Shown here: positions 48,946 to 58,543 of the stretch, in pieces
How positions within the stretch are numbered: the first letter of the stretch is position 1
Layout: each line of letters starts with the position of its first letter
Origin: Planctomycetota bacterium
GTDB taxonomy: Bacteria > Planctomycetota > Phycisphaerae > Phycisphaerales > UBA1924
Reading direction: 5' to 3'
Length of the DNA stretch: 64,000 bases
Assembly (NCBI GenBank): GCA_017303555.1
Contig: JAFLCN010000008.1
Coordinates: forward strand, 1-64,000
Program-made: the position numbers and the translations under genes
The notes under the pieces: model-generated
The model's input: only the letters and a program-made list of their open reading frames with translations
The model's database searches: none
What the model was told of the DNA's origin: nothing

Positions 48946-49866
48946 ATGGAAGTTCGCAAGGCATTGATCGCGTTTGGAGTTCTCGCGTTGGCGGCTCTGG
49001 GTGGCTGCAGTTCGTCGCCGGCGACGTTTGAAACGCCGGAAGCCGCGGTGGCGGCGCTGGACGAGGCGGTGAGCGCCAAGAGCGAGAGCAAGCTGCGCGA
49101 GGTGCTCGGATCGCGTGTACACGAATTGCGGAGCGGAGACGCGGAGCAGGACCGCGCAGATTTCACTGCGTTTGCATCGAAGCTGCGTCAGAGCACGCGG
49201 ATCGAGTCGGTGGGTGACGGCGAGTCGGTGTTGCTGGTTGGGGATGAGCAGTGGGTCTTCCCGGCTCCTCTGGTGCGGGGCGAGAAGGGCTGGAGTTTCG
49301 ATACGGACGCGGGGATTGAAGAGTTGACGACGCGCCGTATCGGCGCGAACGAACTGGCGATCATCGCCGCGTGCTATTCGTTCATCGAAGCGGAGACCGA
49401 ATACGGATCGCAGGTGCGTGATGGCAGCGGCGTGAACCAGTACACGGCGAGGCTGTGGAGCACGCCGGGGACTCAAGACGGGTTGTATTGGCCGACGGAA
49501 GAAAACGAGGAACCGTCGCCACTCGGGCCGGTGATGGCGGCGGCGGTTTCGGAGAACGGGAGCGACTCGTACCCGTTCTACGGATACTACTTCCGGCCGC
49601 TGCTGAAACAGGGGCCGAGCGCAGTCGGCGGCGCGATGGACTATTCAGAGAACGGGCGGCTGGTCAAGGGCATCGCGGGTGTCGCGTTTCCGGCAGACTA
49701 CGGGACAAGCGGCATCATGACGTTTCTTTTCAGCATGGACGGCGTGGTGTACCAGAAGGACCTCGGACCAGAGACGCAGAGCCTGGCGCGTTCGATGCAG
49801 GAGTTTGATCCGGGCGAAGGGTGGACGCCGGTAGACCAGACGATCGCTGTCGAAGGCGGGGAATAG
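48946..49866 (+). CDS. DUF2950 lipoprotein
   Basis: 306 residues from ATG 48946 with GGGAG upstream. The lipobox is LGGC (Cys21). The body holds FETPEAAVAALDEAVSAKSE and ANELAIIAACYSFIEAETEY with DGLYWPTEENEEPSPLGPVM, GYYFRPLLKQGPSAVGGAMD and AFPADYGTSGIMTFLFS, all typical of DUF2950. This family regularly follows DUF3300 genes in Gram-negative bacteria, and the pair probably acts together at the envelope. No catalytic site is known to me. The spacing of 43 bp suggests one transcript. Confidence 0.88.
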   Translation: MEVRKALIAFGVLALAALGGCSSSPATFETPEAAVAALDEAVSAKSESKLREVLGSRVHELRSGDAEQDRADFTAFASKLRQSTRIESVGDGESVLLVGDEQWVFPAPLVRGEKGWSFDTDAGIEELTTRRIGANELAIIAACYSFIEAETEYGSQVRDGSGVNQYTARLWSTPGTQDGLYWPTEENEEPSPLGPVMAAAVSENGSDSYPFYGYYFRPLLKQGPSAVGGAMDYSENGRLVKGIAGVAFPADYGTSGIMTFLFSMDGVVYQKDLGPETQSLARSMQEFDPGEGWTPVDQTIAVEGGE

Positions 49867-49989
49867 AAGGTCCGATCGTGTTATTCCGATTTTTGATCGG
49901 TCCGCACCGGGTGCGAAAGAGTCGATCGGCAGTATTCTAAAACCGGGAGCGTCCGAGCATCGTGGAGCTTCGGGGCCCGAGGAGTGTTC

Positions 49990-50493
49990 ATGCGCGCGAG
50001 CGGACTTGGCTGTTGCGTTGTGGTTGCGGGAGTGGTGGGCTGTTCGGCCTCGACGTTCGGGCAGTGCACTCCGGGATCGCTTGGGTGAAGCTTGCTTGCG
50101 GGCGTGGATGGTGATGTGTGGTCGTCGGTGGTGTGGGGCCCGATTGGCGCGGGTCCGGTGACGCCGAAGCTCGTGATCGGCGGGTTGTTCGGTTTGGTCG
50201 GGAGCACGGTCGCGGCCAACATCGCGATGTGGGGCGTGTACGACTGCGTGGTGACGGATTCGTGCGGGGCTCTGGTGACGGCGGCTTCGCATGTCTGCCT
50301 CGGCGATCTGAATTCGGATGCGCTGGTGGACGATGCGGACTTTGTCGCCTTCGCGGCGTCGTACGAGCTGCTGCTCTGCACCGACGGCGCGATGCCGGTC
50401 GGCTGCCCGACGGACTTCAACAACGACACGGTCGTGGACGATGCCGATTTTTCGTATTTCGCGCAGAGTTACGACGTGCTGGTGTGCCCGTAG
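49990..50493 (+). pseudogene. GC-type dockerin protein gene with an in-frame TGA
   Basis: The ATG at 49990 starts a signal peptide (MRASGLGCCVVVAGVVGCSA then QCTPGSLG) that is cut by TGA at 50086-50088. The same frame continues openly for 135 codons with VWSSVVWGPIGAGPVTPKLV and GSTVAANIAMWG, which resemble the repeats of planctomycete surface proteins of the delta-60/beta-propeller kind. The C-terminus is a pair of GC-type dockerin motifs (CLGDLNSDALVDDADFVAFA and CPTDFNNDTVVDDADFSYFA). The frame on both sides fits one gene, so a nonsense change (TGG to TGA is the simplest path) has probably broken it. Much shorter than relatives, so internal repeats also seem lost. Confidence 0.75.
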
Positions 50494-50496
50494 TCG

Positions 50497-51666
50497 TCAG
50501 ACCAGCAGCGGATCGCGGCTTGCCGCGAGCCGGACCGAGAGCCATTCCATCACGAAGGCCGGCGCGACGCTCGCATCGAGCTGACGTTCGGCTTCGCGGA
50601 TCGTGTCGATCGCGCCCAGGGCGCGCTCGGGCGCGTTCGCCGTGCGCCGGAGCTGATTGCGGGCCCGCTGCCCGAGCATGCGGAAGAGCAGTTCGGCGCC
50701 CGCGCGGTTCGCGGCGTCTTTGCTGGCTTGCTTGTCCTTGTCCACGACGGCCGCGGCCCACTCATCGACGAGCTTGGCCATGGTCGGGCCCAGACCGGGC
50801 GAGTACTTTCCTCCATCGGTCTGGGCGAGGAGAGGCTCCAGCGTGCGGGACCACTCGGCCAGGTTGCCCGTGTGGGCAAGGAGGAATTCGCCCGGCGAGC
50901 CGGATGCGAATGACTGCAATATGGGAAGGTCGTCGGCGGTGACGGGGGGATCGAAGGAGTTCTTCTGCCGCTCGATCCATTCCCGCATCGACGCGTCGTT
51001 GAGCGGCGCGAAGACGACCTGCTGCGAGCGGCTGCGGATCGTTGTGAGCAGGCGATGCGGGCTGGTGGTCACAAGGATGATGACGGTGCCGGGCGGAGGC
51101 TCTTCGAGCGTCTTGAGGATCGAGTTCTGTGTCGGCGCATGGGTCGGGTGACGGTCGAGCAGTTCGGCCTCGTCGATGATGAAGACCTTCGAAGCGAGGC
51201 CGCCGGGAAGCGCGGACGCGAGGGAAGCGGGGGCGATGAGGTGCGTATCGACCACGTCCTTGGCGATGGTAATCTGCTTGTTCTTACGGACAGAATCGAT
51301 CTCGCTGTACGCCGCGAGTTCTTTGGTGATGATGTGGAGATCGGGGTGCGATCCCGAAGCGAGCAGCGGCTTGACGATCGAACCGGAGCCGGTGACCGGC
51401 TGATCGCCCTTGACCGTGGTGGTCTCGTCGAGGATGAGGGCCGCGAACGCGAGTGCCGAAGTGAACTTCCCCACGCCCGAGGGGCCGTGAAAGATCCATG
51501 CGTGATGGATGCGGCCGGAGCGGATGGCGTCGGTGAGGACTTTGAGCGCACGGTCCTGACCGAGGATTTCGGAGAATGCGATGGGGACGGGGTGCTGCGA
51601 CTTGGTGGCGGCCCGCTTCTCGTCGGCGAGCAATGGCGGTTTGGGTTTGGAGGGTTTCTTGGCCAC
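50497..51666 (-). CDS. holB: DNA polymerase III delta' subunit-like clamp-loader ATPase
   Basis: 389 residues. GTG 51666 (VAKKPSKPKPPLLADEK) is the likelier start; GTG 51699 adds eleven residues. The AAA+ fold shows ILGQDRALKVLTDAIRSGRI, HHAWIFHGPSGVGKFTSALA with the Walker A motif GPSGVGKF, VFIIDEAELLD as Walker B and LKTLEEPPPGTVIILVT as sensor region. The zinc-finger cysteines found in many delta'/gamma subunits are absent. It loads the sliding clamp with other subunits encoded elsewhere. Only 3 bp separate it from the broken dockerin gene. Confidence 0.82.
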   Translation of the reverse strand: MAKKPSKPKPPLLADEKRAATKSQHPVPIAFSEILGQDRALKVLTDAIRSGRIHHAWIFHGPSGVGKFTSALAFAALILDETTTVKGDQPVTGSGSIVKPLLASGSHPDLHIITKELAAYSEIDSVRKNKQITIAKDVVDTHLIAPASLASALPGGLASKVFIIDEAELLDRHPTHAPTQNSILKTLEEPPPGTVIILVTTSPHRLLTTIRSRSQQVVFAPLNDASMREWIERQKNSFDPPVTADDLPILQSFASGSPGEFLLAHTGNLAEWSRTLEPLLAQTDGGKYSPGLGPTMAKLVDEWAAAVVDKDKQASKDAANRAGAELLFRMLGQRARNQLRRTANAPERALGAIDTIREAERQLDASVAPAFVMEWLSVRLAASRDPLLV

Positions 51667-51854
51667 GGGAAGAGGATAGGGGACGACGGGAATTGCCACA
51701 AAGGAGGCGGACAGCGCAAGGGAAACAGCGGGTGTACGAAAGAAGGTATCGAGTCAGGAGGCATGAAGACATCGAGTAGGGCGCATCGAGTCGTGCGCAT
51801 CGAGGGGAAGAGGGGCCCGGCGTCCCGGTATGATCGCGTTTGGAAGACTGCACG

Positions 51855-53237
51855 ATGCGGAACGCGGGGATGGACAAGGCGAAGCGGCGGGTGTTCGTGG
51901 AATGCACGCACCTGTACCAGCACAATTTCAACACGGGCATCCAGCGGGTGGTTCGGAACCTGGCGTGCCTGGGAGCGGGCGAGGGCAAGGCCCTGGACCT
52001 CGACGTTCGTCCGGTGGTCATCACGAGCGCGGGGCTGGCGGAGATTTCACCGGCGGCGCTGGCGAAGGGAAAGAGCTCGGCCGCGGTGCGTGTGTGGACC
52101 CGGATGCGGAAGGGGCTGATCGGGCTGCTGCCCAAGGGCGCGCGCGCGACGCAGGATGCGGGCGTCACCGTGCAGCAGGCGGGGATGGCGAAGCGATTGA
52201 TCTCGATCATCAAGCGAGGCGTGGTGTGGTCGGTGCTCGCGGCACGGCGTGTGGTCGATCGTGCGACGCTGCACGCGCGGGCCGCGTCTCTTGCCGGGAA
52301 GCATGTCGAGCCGATCGAGGGCGATGTGCTGCTGCTGGCGGATGCGAGCTGGAAGGCGGAGGCCCTCTGGAAGCACGCCGGAGCGTGGCGAGCGAAGGGC
52401 GTGCGGGTGGGTCTTGTGGTGTACGACCTGATCCCGATCGTGACGCCCCAGTTCAGCGCGAATCTGCTGGTGGGCCCGTTCGAGAAGTACATGCGGCGGG
52501 CGACGGCGGAGACGGACTTTGCGATCGGCATCTCGAAGCACTCGGCGAAGGAGTATCGCGCGTTTGCGGAGCGGATCGGAGCGAAGGGGTGGAGCGCGGA
52601 TCGGGCGGGCTGGTTTCGGCTGGGCGCCGACAAGTGGGCGAGCGGGCGGATGCAGGCCTCGGACGATGCGAAGCGGGCGATGGAGGCGCTGGGCGAACGG
52701 CCGGTCTACCTGGCCGTGGGCACGCTCGAGGTGCGGAAGAACCACGGCGTTCTCCTGGATGCGTTCGATGAGCTGTGGAAGCGCGGGCGCGATGTCGGGC
52801 TTGTCGTCATCGGGAATTACGGCTGGAAATCGCAGGAAATCGCGCAGCGGATCCAGGAGCACCCGGAGTTTGGGAAGCGGCTTTTCTGGTTTACGAAGGC
52901 TTCGGATGCGGATTTGGAATCGTGGTACGCGAAGTCGCGAACGGTCGTCATGGCATCGCTTGCCGAAGGGTTTGGTTTGCCCGTGGTCGAAGCGCTGGTG
53001 CGTGGCAGGCCGGTGATCGCGAGCGATATCCCGACCCACCGCGAGATTGCCGACGGTTTCGTTGAGTTCTTTGATCCAAAACGGCCGGAAGCGCTGGTCG
53101 AAACTGTTGAACGCGATCTGCGGGGCGAGACCGTGCGCGAAGTCGGCGCGTACCGCTGGCCCGGCTGGCCGGAGGGCGTGCGCGAGTGCCTGGCGGAGTG
53201 CGAGCGGATGGCGGGGCTGGGAAGGCGCGAAAGCTAG
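51855..53237 (+). CDS. GT-B glycosyltransferase (family 4 type)
   Basis: 460 residues. ATG 51855 (MRNAGMDKAKRRVFVEC) is the preferred start; ATG 51870 is possible. The N-terminal half is unusual, starting RRVFVECTHLYQHNFNTGIQ. The C-terminal nucleotide-sugar domain shows LAVGTLEVRKNHGVLLDAFD, WYAKSRTVVMASLAEGFGLP and VVEALVRGRPVIASDIPTHR, where E-x7-E is the GT4 signature. It transfers a sugar to an unknown acceptor, probably a polysaccharide or surface glycan. The stop codon shares the palindrome CTAG with the stop of the convergent gene. Confidence 0.86.
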   Translation: MRNAGMDKAKRRVFVECTHLYQHNFNTGIQRVVRNLACLGAGEGKALDLDVRPVVITSAGLAEISPAALAKGKSSAAVRVWTRMRKGLIGLLPKGARATQDAGVTVQQAGMAKRLISIIKRGVVWSVLAARRVVDRATLHARAASLAGKHVEPIEGDVLLLADASWKAEALWKHAGAWRAKGVRVGLVVYDLIPIVTPQFSANLLVGPFEKYMRRATAETDFAIGISKHSAKEYRAFAERIGAKGWSADRAGWFRLGADKWASGRMQASDDAKRAMEALGERPVYLAVGTLEVRKNHGVLLDAFDELWKRGRDVGLVVIGNYGWKSQEIAQRIQEHPEFGKRLFWFTKASDADLESWYAKSRTVVMASLAEGFGLPVVEALVRGRPVIASDIPTHREIADGFVEFFDPKRPEALVETVERDLRGETVREVGAYRWPGWPEGVRECLAECERMAGLGRRES

Positions 53238-54667
53238 ACGTTCCCCAGCTTGTTCACGCCGTTGAGCGCCGCAATTTTGTAGCACTCGGCGAGGGTGGGG
53301 TAATTGAAGACGGTGTTGATGAAGTACTCGGCGGTGGCCTTGAAGGCGATGGCGCACTGGCCGATGTGGACGAGCTCGGTCGCGTTGGTGCCGATGATGT
53401 GCACGCCGAGCACGGCGCGGGTTTCCTGGTGGAAGAGGATTTTCAGCGTGCCGATCTCGTCGCCCAGGAGCTGGCCTCGCGCGGTCTCGCGATACGAGGC
53501 GATCCCCGCTTCGTACGGGATGCTCTCGGCGGTGAGCTTTTCTTCGGTCCAGCCGACCATGGAGATCTCGGGGATGGAATAGATGCCGTAGGGGAGGAGC
53601 GAATCGACGTTGTCGCACTTCACGCCGAACATATGGCACGCCGCGACGCGCCCCTGCTCCATCGACACGCTGGCGAGTGATGGGAATCCGATGACGTCGC
53701 CCGCCGCGTAGATGTGCGGGACCGAGGTCTGAAAATCCTTGTTGACGGTGATGCGCCCGCGGTTGTCGGCCGTGAGCCCCGCCCCGGCGAGGTTGAGGCC
53801 GTCGGTGCAACCCTGGCGCCCGACGGCGTAGAGGAGCGTGTCGGCCGCGAGCTGCTTGCCGGATTCGAGCGTGACCTCGATCATCGAATCCAGGCCCTCG
53901 CGCTTGGCGGCTTCGGGCGCGTCGCGCCGGTCGATTTTGACGACTTTCTCTCCGAGGCGGAGTGTCACGCCGGATTGGCGGAGGTGGTACTGGAGCGCTT
54001 CGGTGATCTCGGCATCGACAAAGTCGAGCAGGCGCGGGCGGCCTTCGATGAGGGTCACGCGGACGCCAAGCGCAGCGAGCATCGAGGCGTATTCGGTGCC
54101 GATGACGCCGCCGCCGACGACGATGATTGAGCGGGGGATCGAGGCGAGCTTGAGAAGATCATCGGAAGAAAAAACCTGCTTCCCGTCGAAGGGGATGCCC
54201 GCCGGCGTGGTGGGGATCGTTCCGACGGCGATGAGGGTGTGGTCGGCCTCGATGGTCTCGGTGGCATGGATTCCGACGACATCAATCTGGCGATCGGTCT
54301 TGAACTGCCCTTTGCCGGTCAGAACGGTGACACCGTTGCTGGCGAAGTGATCGCGGACGAGGTCGATCTCTTTCTTGATGACCCGGTGGCAGGCCTCCAT
54401 CAGGCCGTGGAAGCCGCCCGCGCGGTTGAGCGCCGGCTTGGCGGCGGCGAAGTCGGCCAGCGAGGGGGCGACGGTCGTGCGCCCGCCGAAGTCGAGGATC
54501 GCTTCGCGGAGCGCCTTGCTCGGGATGGTGCCGGTGTTGATGGCGACGCCCCCCAGGACTTCGCGCATCTCGATGACAGCGACCGAGCGACCGAGCTTGG
54601 CGGCCTGGATGGCGGCCCTTTGCCCGGCTGGTCCGGAACCGATGACGCAGAGATCGAACTTGCGCAT
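53234..54667 (-). CDS. sthA: Soluble pyridine nucleotide transhydrogenase-type flavoprotein
   Basis: 477 residues from ATG 54667. It has the pyridine nucleotide-disulfide oxidoreductase fold: FDLCVIGSGPAGQRAAIQAA (FAD), SIIVVGGGVIGTEYASMLAA (NAD(P)) and HIYAAGDVIGFPSLASVS. The redox-active CxxxxC is replaced by VAINTG in GGVAINTGTIPSKALREA. This form, with GTIPSKALR kept, is the SthA pattern, which moves hydride between NADH and NADPH rather than reducing disulfides. The open frame upstream of 54667 crosses into alaS antisense and is not used. It overlaps the glycosyltransferase gene by 4 bp. Confidence 0.88.
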   Translation of the reverse strand: MRKFDLCVIGSGPAGQRAAIQAAKLGRSVAVIEMREVLGGVAINTGTIPSKALREAILDFGGRTTVAPSLADFAAAKPALNRAGGFHGLMEACHRVIKKEIDLVRDHFASNGVTVLTGKGQFKTDRQIDVVGIHATETIEADHTLIAVGTIPTTPAGIPFDGKQVFSSDDLLKLASIPRSIIVVGGGVIGTEYASMLAALGVRVTLIEGRPRLLDFVDAEITEALQYHLRQSGVTLRLGEKVVKIDRRDAPEAAKREGLDSMIEVTLESGKQLAADTLLYAVGRQGCTDGLNLAGAGLTADNRGRITVNKDFQTSVPHIYAAGDVIGFPSLASVSMEQGRVAACHMFGVKCDNVDSLLPYGIYSIPEISMVGWTEEKLTAESIPYEAGIASYRETARGQLLGDEIGTLKILFHQETRAVLGVHIIGTNATELVHIGQCAIAFKATAEYFINTVFNYPTLAECYKIAALNGVNKLGNV

Positions 54668-54852
54668 TCTGAAAAGACTCCCGGAGCCGCGATGGTAACA
54701 GGATCGCCCTGTTTGGTTTATCGGTTCGATCGAGGGGGGCGGATGCGAGGGTTTGGGGAGAGCCGCGGCAGAGTTCGGAAGTGCCGGAGAAGCCGCGAAG
54801 GACGCGGTGATGCCTCCATTCCGGACGCGCCGCCGCGTTTCTCGGCCCGGCG

Positions 54853-54879
54853 TCAACCCCCTCCCTCGGGGAGGGGGCA
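54853..54879. repeat. C/G-rich hairpin repeat, copy 3
   Basis: CCCCCTCCCTCGGGGAGGGGG-type dyad between sthA and alaS, the same family as 30829-30863 and 30911-30943. It lies 47 bp before the alaS start. The rest of the sthA-alaS gap is unremarkable. Confidence 0.7.
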
Positions 54880-54925
54880 TCTGAAAGTCGATTCGGCTAT
54901 TCTTTGCCAACGGAGAATTGACCGC

Positions 54926-57832
54926 TTGAGCCTGACCAGTCGCGCCATCCGAAAGACGTTCATCGACTTCTTCAAGTCCAAGGGCACCGGGAACGGTGCT
55001 GCGGATGGTCACTTGTTCGTGCCGAGCTCGTCGGTTGTGCCGCACGATGATCCCACGTTGCTGTTCACAAACGCCGGGATGAACCAGTTCAAGCCGATTT
55101 TTCTCGGGCAGGCATCGCCGGACAGCCCGCTCTCGAAGTGGCGACGGGTGGTGAACACGCAGAAGTGCATCCGGGCGGGCGGCAAGCACAACGACCTCGA
55201 GGACGTGGGTAAGGACACGTACCACCACACGTTCTTCGAGATGCTGGGCAACTGGTCGTTCGGCGACTACTTCAAGAAGGAAGCGATCGCGTGGGCGTGG
55301 GAACTGCTGACGAAGGTGTACGGGATTCCGGAAGACCGGCTGTACGTGACGTACTTCGAGGGCGATTCGAAGCTGGGGCTCGAGCCGGATGAAGAGACCA
55401 GACAGCTCTGGCTTCAGTATCTGCCACCGAACCGGGTGCTGAAGGGGATCTTCAAGGACAACTTCTGGGAGATGGGCGAGACGGGCCCGTGCGGCCCGTG
55501 CACCGAGATTCACTTTGATCGCATCGGCGAGCGGGATGCGGCGCACCTGGTGAACACGGGCGACCCGGATGTGCTCGAGATCTGGAACAACGTGTTCATC
55601 CAGTTTGAGCGGATGGAAGGCGGCGGTCTGCGCTCGCTGCCGGCGAAGCACGTCGATACCGGGATGGGTCTCGAGCGACTGGTCAGCGTGCTCCAGAATG
55701 TGCGGAGCAACTACGACACGGATTTGTTCGCGCCGATTTTCCTGGCGATCGAGCGGGCGACGGGCGCGCGCGAGTACCGCGGAACGCTGGGCGCGAAGGA
55801 CGTTGGAAACATCGATACGGCGTACCGCGTGATCGCGGATCACATCCGGTGCCTGACGTTCGCGATCACGGACGGCGCGGTGCCGAGCAACGTTGGACGC
55901 GGGTACGTGCTGCGCCGGATTCTGCGCCGGGCCGTGCGGTACGGGCGTCAGATGCTGGGCGCCAAGGGCGGTTTCTTTGCGGGGCTCGTGCCGGTGGTGG
56001 TGGAGCACATGAGCGATGCCTTCCCGGAACTGAAGAAAGATCCGGCGAAGGTCGAGGCGATCATCCGGGACGAGGAAGAGAGTTTCGGGCGCACGCTCGA
56101 TCGCGGCATCAAGCTGTTCGAATCGCTCGCGACGTCGATCCCCAAGGGCGGAAAGATCGCGGGCGCCGACGCGTTCAAGTTGTACGACACGTTCGGATTC
56201 CCGATCGACCTGACCGAGCTGATGGCGCAGGAGCGCGGCATCGGCGTCGATATGGCGGGTTACGAGGCGGAGAAAAAGAAGGCCGAGGACCTGTCGCGTG
56301 CGAGCGAGAAGAAAGAAGCCGAGAAGTCGATCGCGCTCGATGGCGACGCCGTGGCGCGCCTGATGCGACTCGGCATCGAGACCACCGACGACCACTGCAA
56401 GTTCGATCTCAAGGCGCAGAAGGCGCACGTGAAGGCGATCTGGAACGGGACGAGCCTCGACGAGAGCGCTCAGCCCGTGTTCAACCACAAAACACGCGTT
56501 GGCGTCGTGCTGGACAAAACTTGTTTTTACGCCACCATGGGCGGCCAGGAATGCGACAGCGGCGAGATCGAGGTGATCGGCGAGAGCAAGAGCAGCGTCC
56601 GCGATCACCACGAGGGCGGTCGGTTCAAGGTGGAATCGGTCGCTTCCTTCGGCGGCTACGTGCTGCACATCGGCGTCGTTACGCACGGCGAGCTGCGCGT
56701 CGGCGACACCGTTGCGCTCAACGTCGATAAGAATCGCCGGAATGCCACCGCCTCGAACCACACGGCAACGCACCTGGCGAACTTCGCGCTGCGAAAGGTG
56801 CTCGGCGACGGGATCGATCAGAAAGGCTCGCTCGTCGCGGCCGACCGCATGCGCTTCGACTTCTCGCACGGCCAGCCGGTCAGCCCGGATGAACTGGGCA
56901 AGGTCGAGGGAATCGTGCGCGATCAGATCAAGCGCGATCTGACCGTCTACGCCCAGCCGGCGCCATTGACGTCCGCGAAGGCGATCAACGGGCTCCGAGC
57001 GGTCTTTGGCGAGACCTATCCGGACCCGGTGCGGGTCGTCTCGATCGGGCAGCCCGTCGCGGATCTGATGGAATCGGCCCAGAATCCGGGCTGGCGAGAG
57101 ATCTCAATCGAGTTCTGCGGCGGCACGCACGTGCAGACCACCTCGCAGATCGGCGCCTTTGCGCTCATCTCCGAAGAAGCCGTGGCAAAGGGCGTGCGGC
57201 GCATCGTGGCGCTGAGCGGCAAGCCGGCCGAGGCGGCGATTCATGCCGCGGACAGCGCGGAAGCCAAGATTCGCAGTGTCGGCCTCATGAGCGACGGTGC
57301 GCTCGCGAACGAGATTCCGGGACTGTTGAAGAGCCTGGACGACGGTGTGATGCCCACGGCACGCAAGACCTCGCTCCGGAACGCGATCGCGGCGTTGCAG
57401 GATCGCGCGAAGAACGCGGCGAAGGCCGCGAGCGCCGGGCGTCAGACCGAGGCGGTGCGCGAGGCCAAGGTGCTCGCCGAATCGGCGCAGCTTGCGAATC
57501 AGCACATCATCGTCGGGTCGATCGAGGCGGGCGATGATCGCAACGCGCTCAACGCGGCGGTCGCCGTCGTCAAAGAAGCCAACCCGCGTGCGGCGATCAT
57601 GCTCTTCAGCGTCGATCATCCGACATCGAAGGTGCAGATCAACGCGATCGTTCCGGACGCGCTGATCCAGAAGGGGCTCAAGGCCGGCGACTGGCTGCGC
57701 GAAGCCGCTTCGGTCGTCGGCGGCAAAGGCGGGGGCAAGCCGGACAGCGCCCAGGGCGGCGGGACGGACGCGAGCAAAATCAAGGAAGCGATCCTCGCGG
57801 CGCGGGCCGCGGCGCATCGCGTTGTGCACTAG
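54926..57832 (+). CDS. alaS: Alanine-tRNA ligase
   Basis: 968 residues from TTG 54926. It charges tRNA-Ala and edits mischarged Ser/Gly. Class II motifs are visible at the N-terminus: SRAIRKTFIDFFKSKGTGNG, SSSVVPHDDPTLLFTNAGMN, GKHNDLEDVGKDTYHHTFFE, MLGNWSFGDYFKKEA and VNTGDPDVLEIWNNVFIQF. The editing domain has HTATHL and CGGTHVQTT, the His and Cys ligands of the editing zinc site. The C-terminal C-Ala domain follows (ALNAAVAVVKEANPRAAIML), and there is a Gly-rich insert (VVGGKGGGKPD). TTG and an SD (GGAGA at 54912) fit. 258 bp separate it from sthA. Confidence 0.95.
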   Translation: MSLTSRAIRKTFIDFFKSKGTGNGAADGHLFVPSSSVVPHDDPTLLFTNAGMNQFKPIFLGQASPDSPLSKWRRVVNTQKCIRAGGKHNDLEDVGKDTYHHTFFEMLGNWSFGDYFKKEAIAWAWELLTKVYGIPEDRLYVTYFEGDSKLGLEPDEETRQLWLQYLPPNRVLKGIFKDNFWEMGETGPCGPCTEIHFDRIGERDAAHLVNTGDPDVLEIWNNVFIQFERMEGGGLRSLPAKHVDTGMGLERLVSVLQNVRSNYDTDLFAPIFLAIERATGAREYRGTLGAKDVGNIDTAYRVIADHIRCLTFAITDGAVPSNVGRGYVLRRILRRAVRYGRQMLGAKGGFFAGLVPVVVEHMSDAFPELKKDPAKVEAIIRDEEESFGRTLDRGIKLFESLATSIPKGGKIAGADAFKLYDTFGFPIDLTELMAQERGIGVDMAGYEAEKKKAEDLSRASEKKEAEKSIALDGDAVARLMRLGIETTDDHCKFDLKAQKAHVKAIWNGTSLDESAQPVFNHKTRVGVVLDKTCFYATMGGQECDSGEIEVIGESKSSVRDHHEGGRFKVESVASFGGYVLHIGVVTHGELRVGDTVALNVDKNRRNATASNHTATHLANFALRKVLGDGIDQKGSLVAADRMRFDFSHGQPVSPDELGKVEGIVRDQIKRDLTVYAQPAPLTSAKAINGLRAVFGETYPDPVRVVSIGQPVADLMESAQNPGWREISIEFCGGTHVQTTSQIGAFALISEEAVAKGVRRIVALSGKPAEAAIHAADSAEAKIRSVGLMSDGALANEIPGLLKSLDDGVMPTARKTSLRNAIAALQDRAKNAAKAASAGRQTEAVREAKVLAESAQLANQHIIVGSIEAGDDRNALNAAVAVVKEANPRAAIMLFSVDHPTSKVQINAIVPDALIQKGLKAGDWLREAASVVGGKGGGKPDSAQGGGTDASKIKEAILAARAAAHRVVH

Positions 57833-57861
57833 AGAATGTCGGAGCGGGAGAGACGGCACGG

Positions 57862-58293
57862 ATGCACCACGACAAGCACCAGCATCGCGGGCCGGGTGAT
57901 GAAAAGCGTGACGCGGACAGCCCGAGCGACCAATCCGAGCACGCCGATCCGTACCAGGCCGCGATCGATGCGGCACCGAAGATCCCGCAATTGCTCCGCG
58001 AGCCGGTCGGCCTGCACGTGCCGGGGAGGGATCCGCCCAAGCTCGGGCCGGTCGGTTCGTTGATGGACATCGGGCAGGCCTGGGGGGTCGCGTTGAACTT
58101 CGTCGCGACGATCATCGCCGGGCTTGCGGTGGGGTGGCTTGTGGATTGGCAGTTCAAGACCCGCCCGTGGGGGGTGCTCGCGGGGCTTGGTATCGGGTTC
58201 GTGCTGGCTTTCGTGCAGATCGTCCGGAACACGCTCAAGACCGAAGCCCGCGAGAAGGCGGAGCGGGAAGCCAAAGCGTCGAAACGAGGCTGA
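57862..58293 (+). CDS. AtpZ/AtpI-like F0F1 ATPase assembly protein
   Basis: 143 residues from ATG 57862. The N-terminal 70 residues are charged and His-rich (MHHDKHQHRGPGDEKRDADS). Two transmembrane helices follow: about 73-95 (AWGVALNFVATIIAGLAVGW) and 104-124 (WGVLAGLGIGFVLAFVQIV), linked by a short loop with LVDWQFKTRPW, the AtpZ/AtpI-like pattern. Proteins of this kind help assemble the c-ring or supply Mg2+. It is the first gene upstream of the AtpI-like gene and atpB. Confidence 0.78.
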   Translation: MHHDKHQHRGPGDEKRDADSPSDQSEHADPYQAAIDAAPKIPQLLREPVGLHVPGRDPPKLGPVGSLMDIGQAWGVALNFVATIIAGLAVGWLVDWQFKTRPWGVLAGLGIGFVLAFVQIVRNTLKTEAREKAEREAKASKRG

Positions 58294-58543
58294 AAATCAG
58301 GGTGCAACCGGCGTCGGCAGGGAAGGAGTCTTTTCGGGAGTTTCTCTGCCGGTCGCTTCCCGATTGCGATCCTGAATCACTCGCCAATCGCCAAGAAAAC
58401 GCCTATCCTTCCACCCTTTCCGGCGGACCGTTCAGACACCAAAACCAGGCTCGCAGAACCCGCGGCGATGCGGATCGTTCCGAGGCGGGCAACCGGGGTG
58501 AACGGGCTGGCGGCTGAGGCAGCGAGGCGATCGAACAGGCACG

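Noticed and set aside
49990..50493. Selenocysteine reading of the TGA at 50086
   Set aside because: No hairpin that I could recognise immediately after the TGA, and the residues around it do not resemble a redox active site. A nonsense change is simpler.
53234..54667. Calling this gene dihydrolipoamide dehydrogenase or glutathione reductase
   Set aside because: The redox-active cysteine pair is missing in GGVAINTGTIPSKALR, which fits the SthA type instead.
54668..56869. Continuation of the sthA frame upstream on the minus strand
   Set aside because: The frame remains open only because it is antisense to alaS. The FAD motif starts exactly at ATG 54667.
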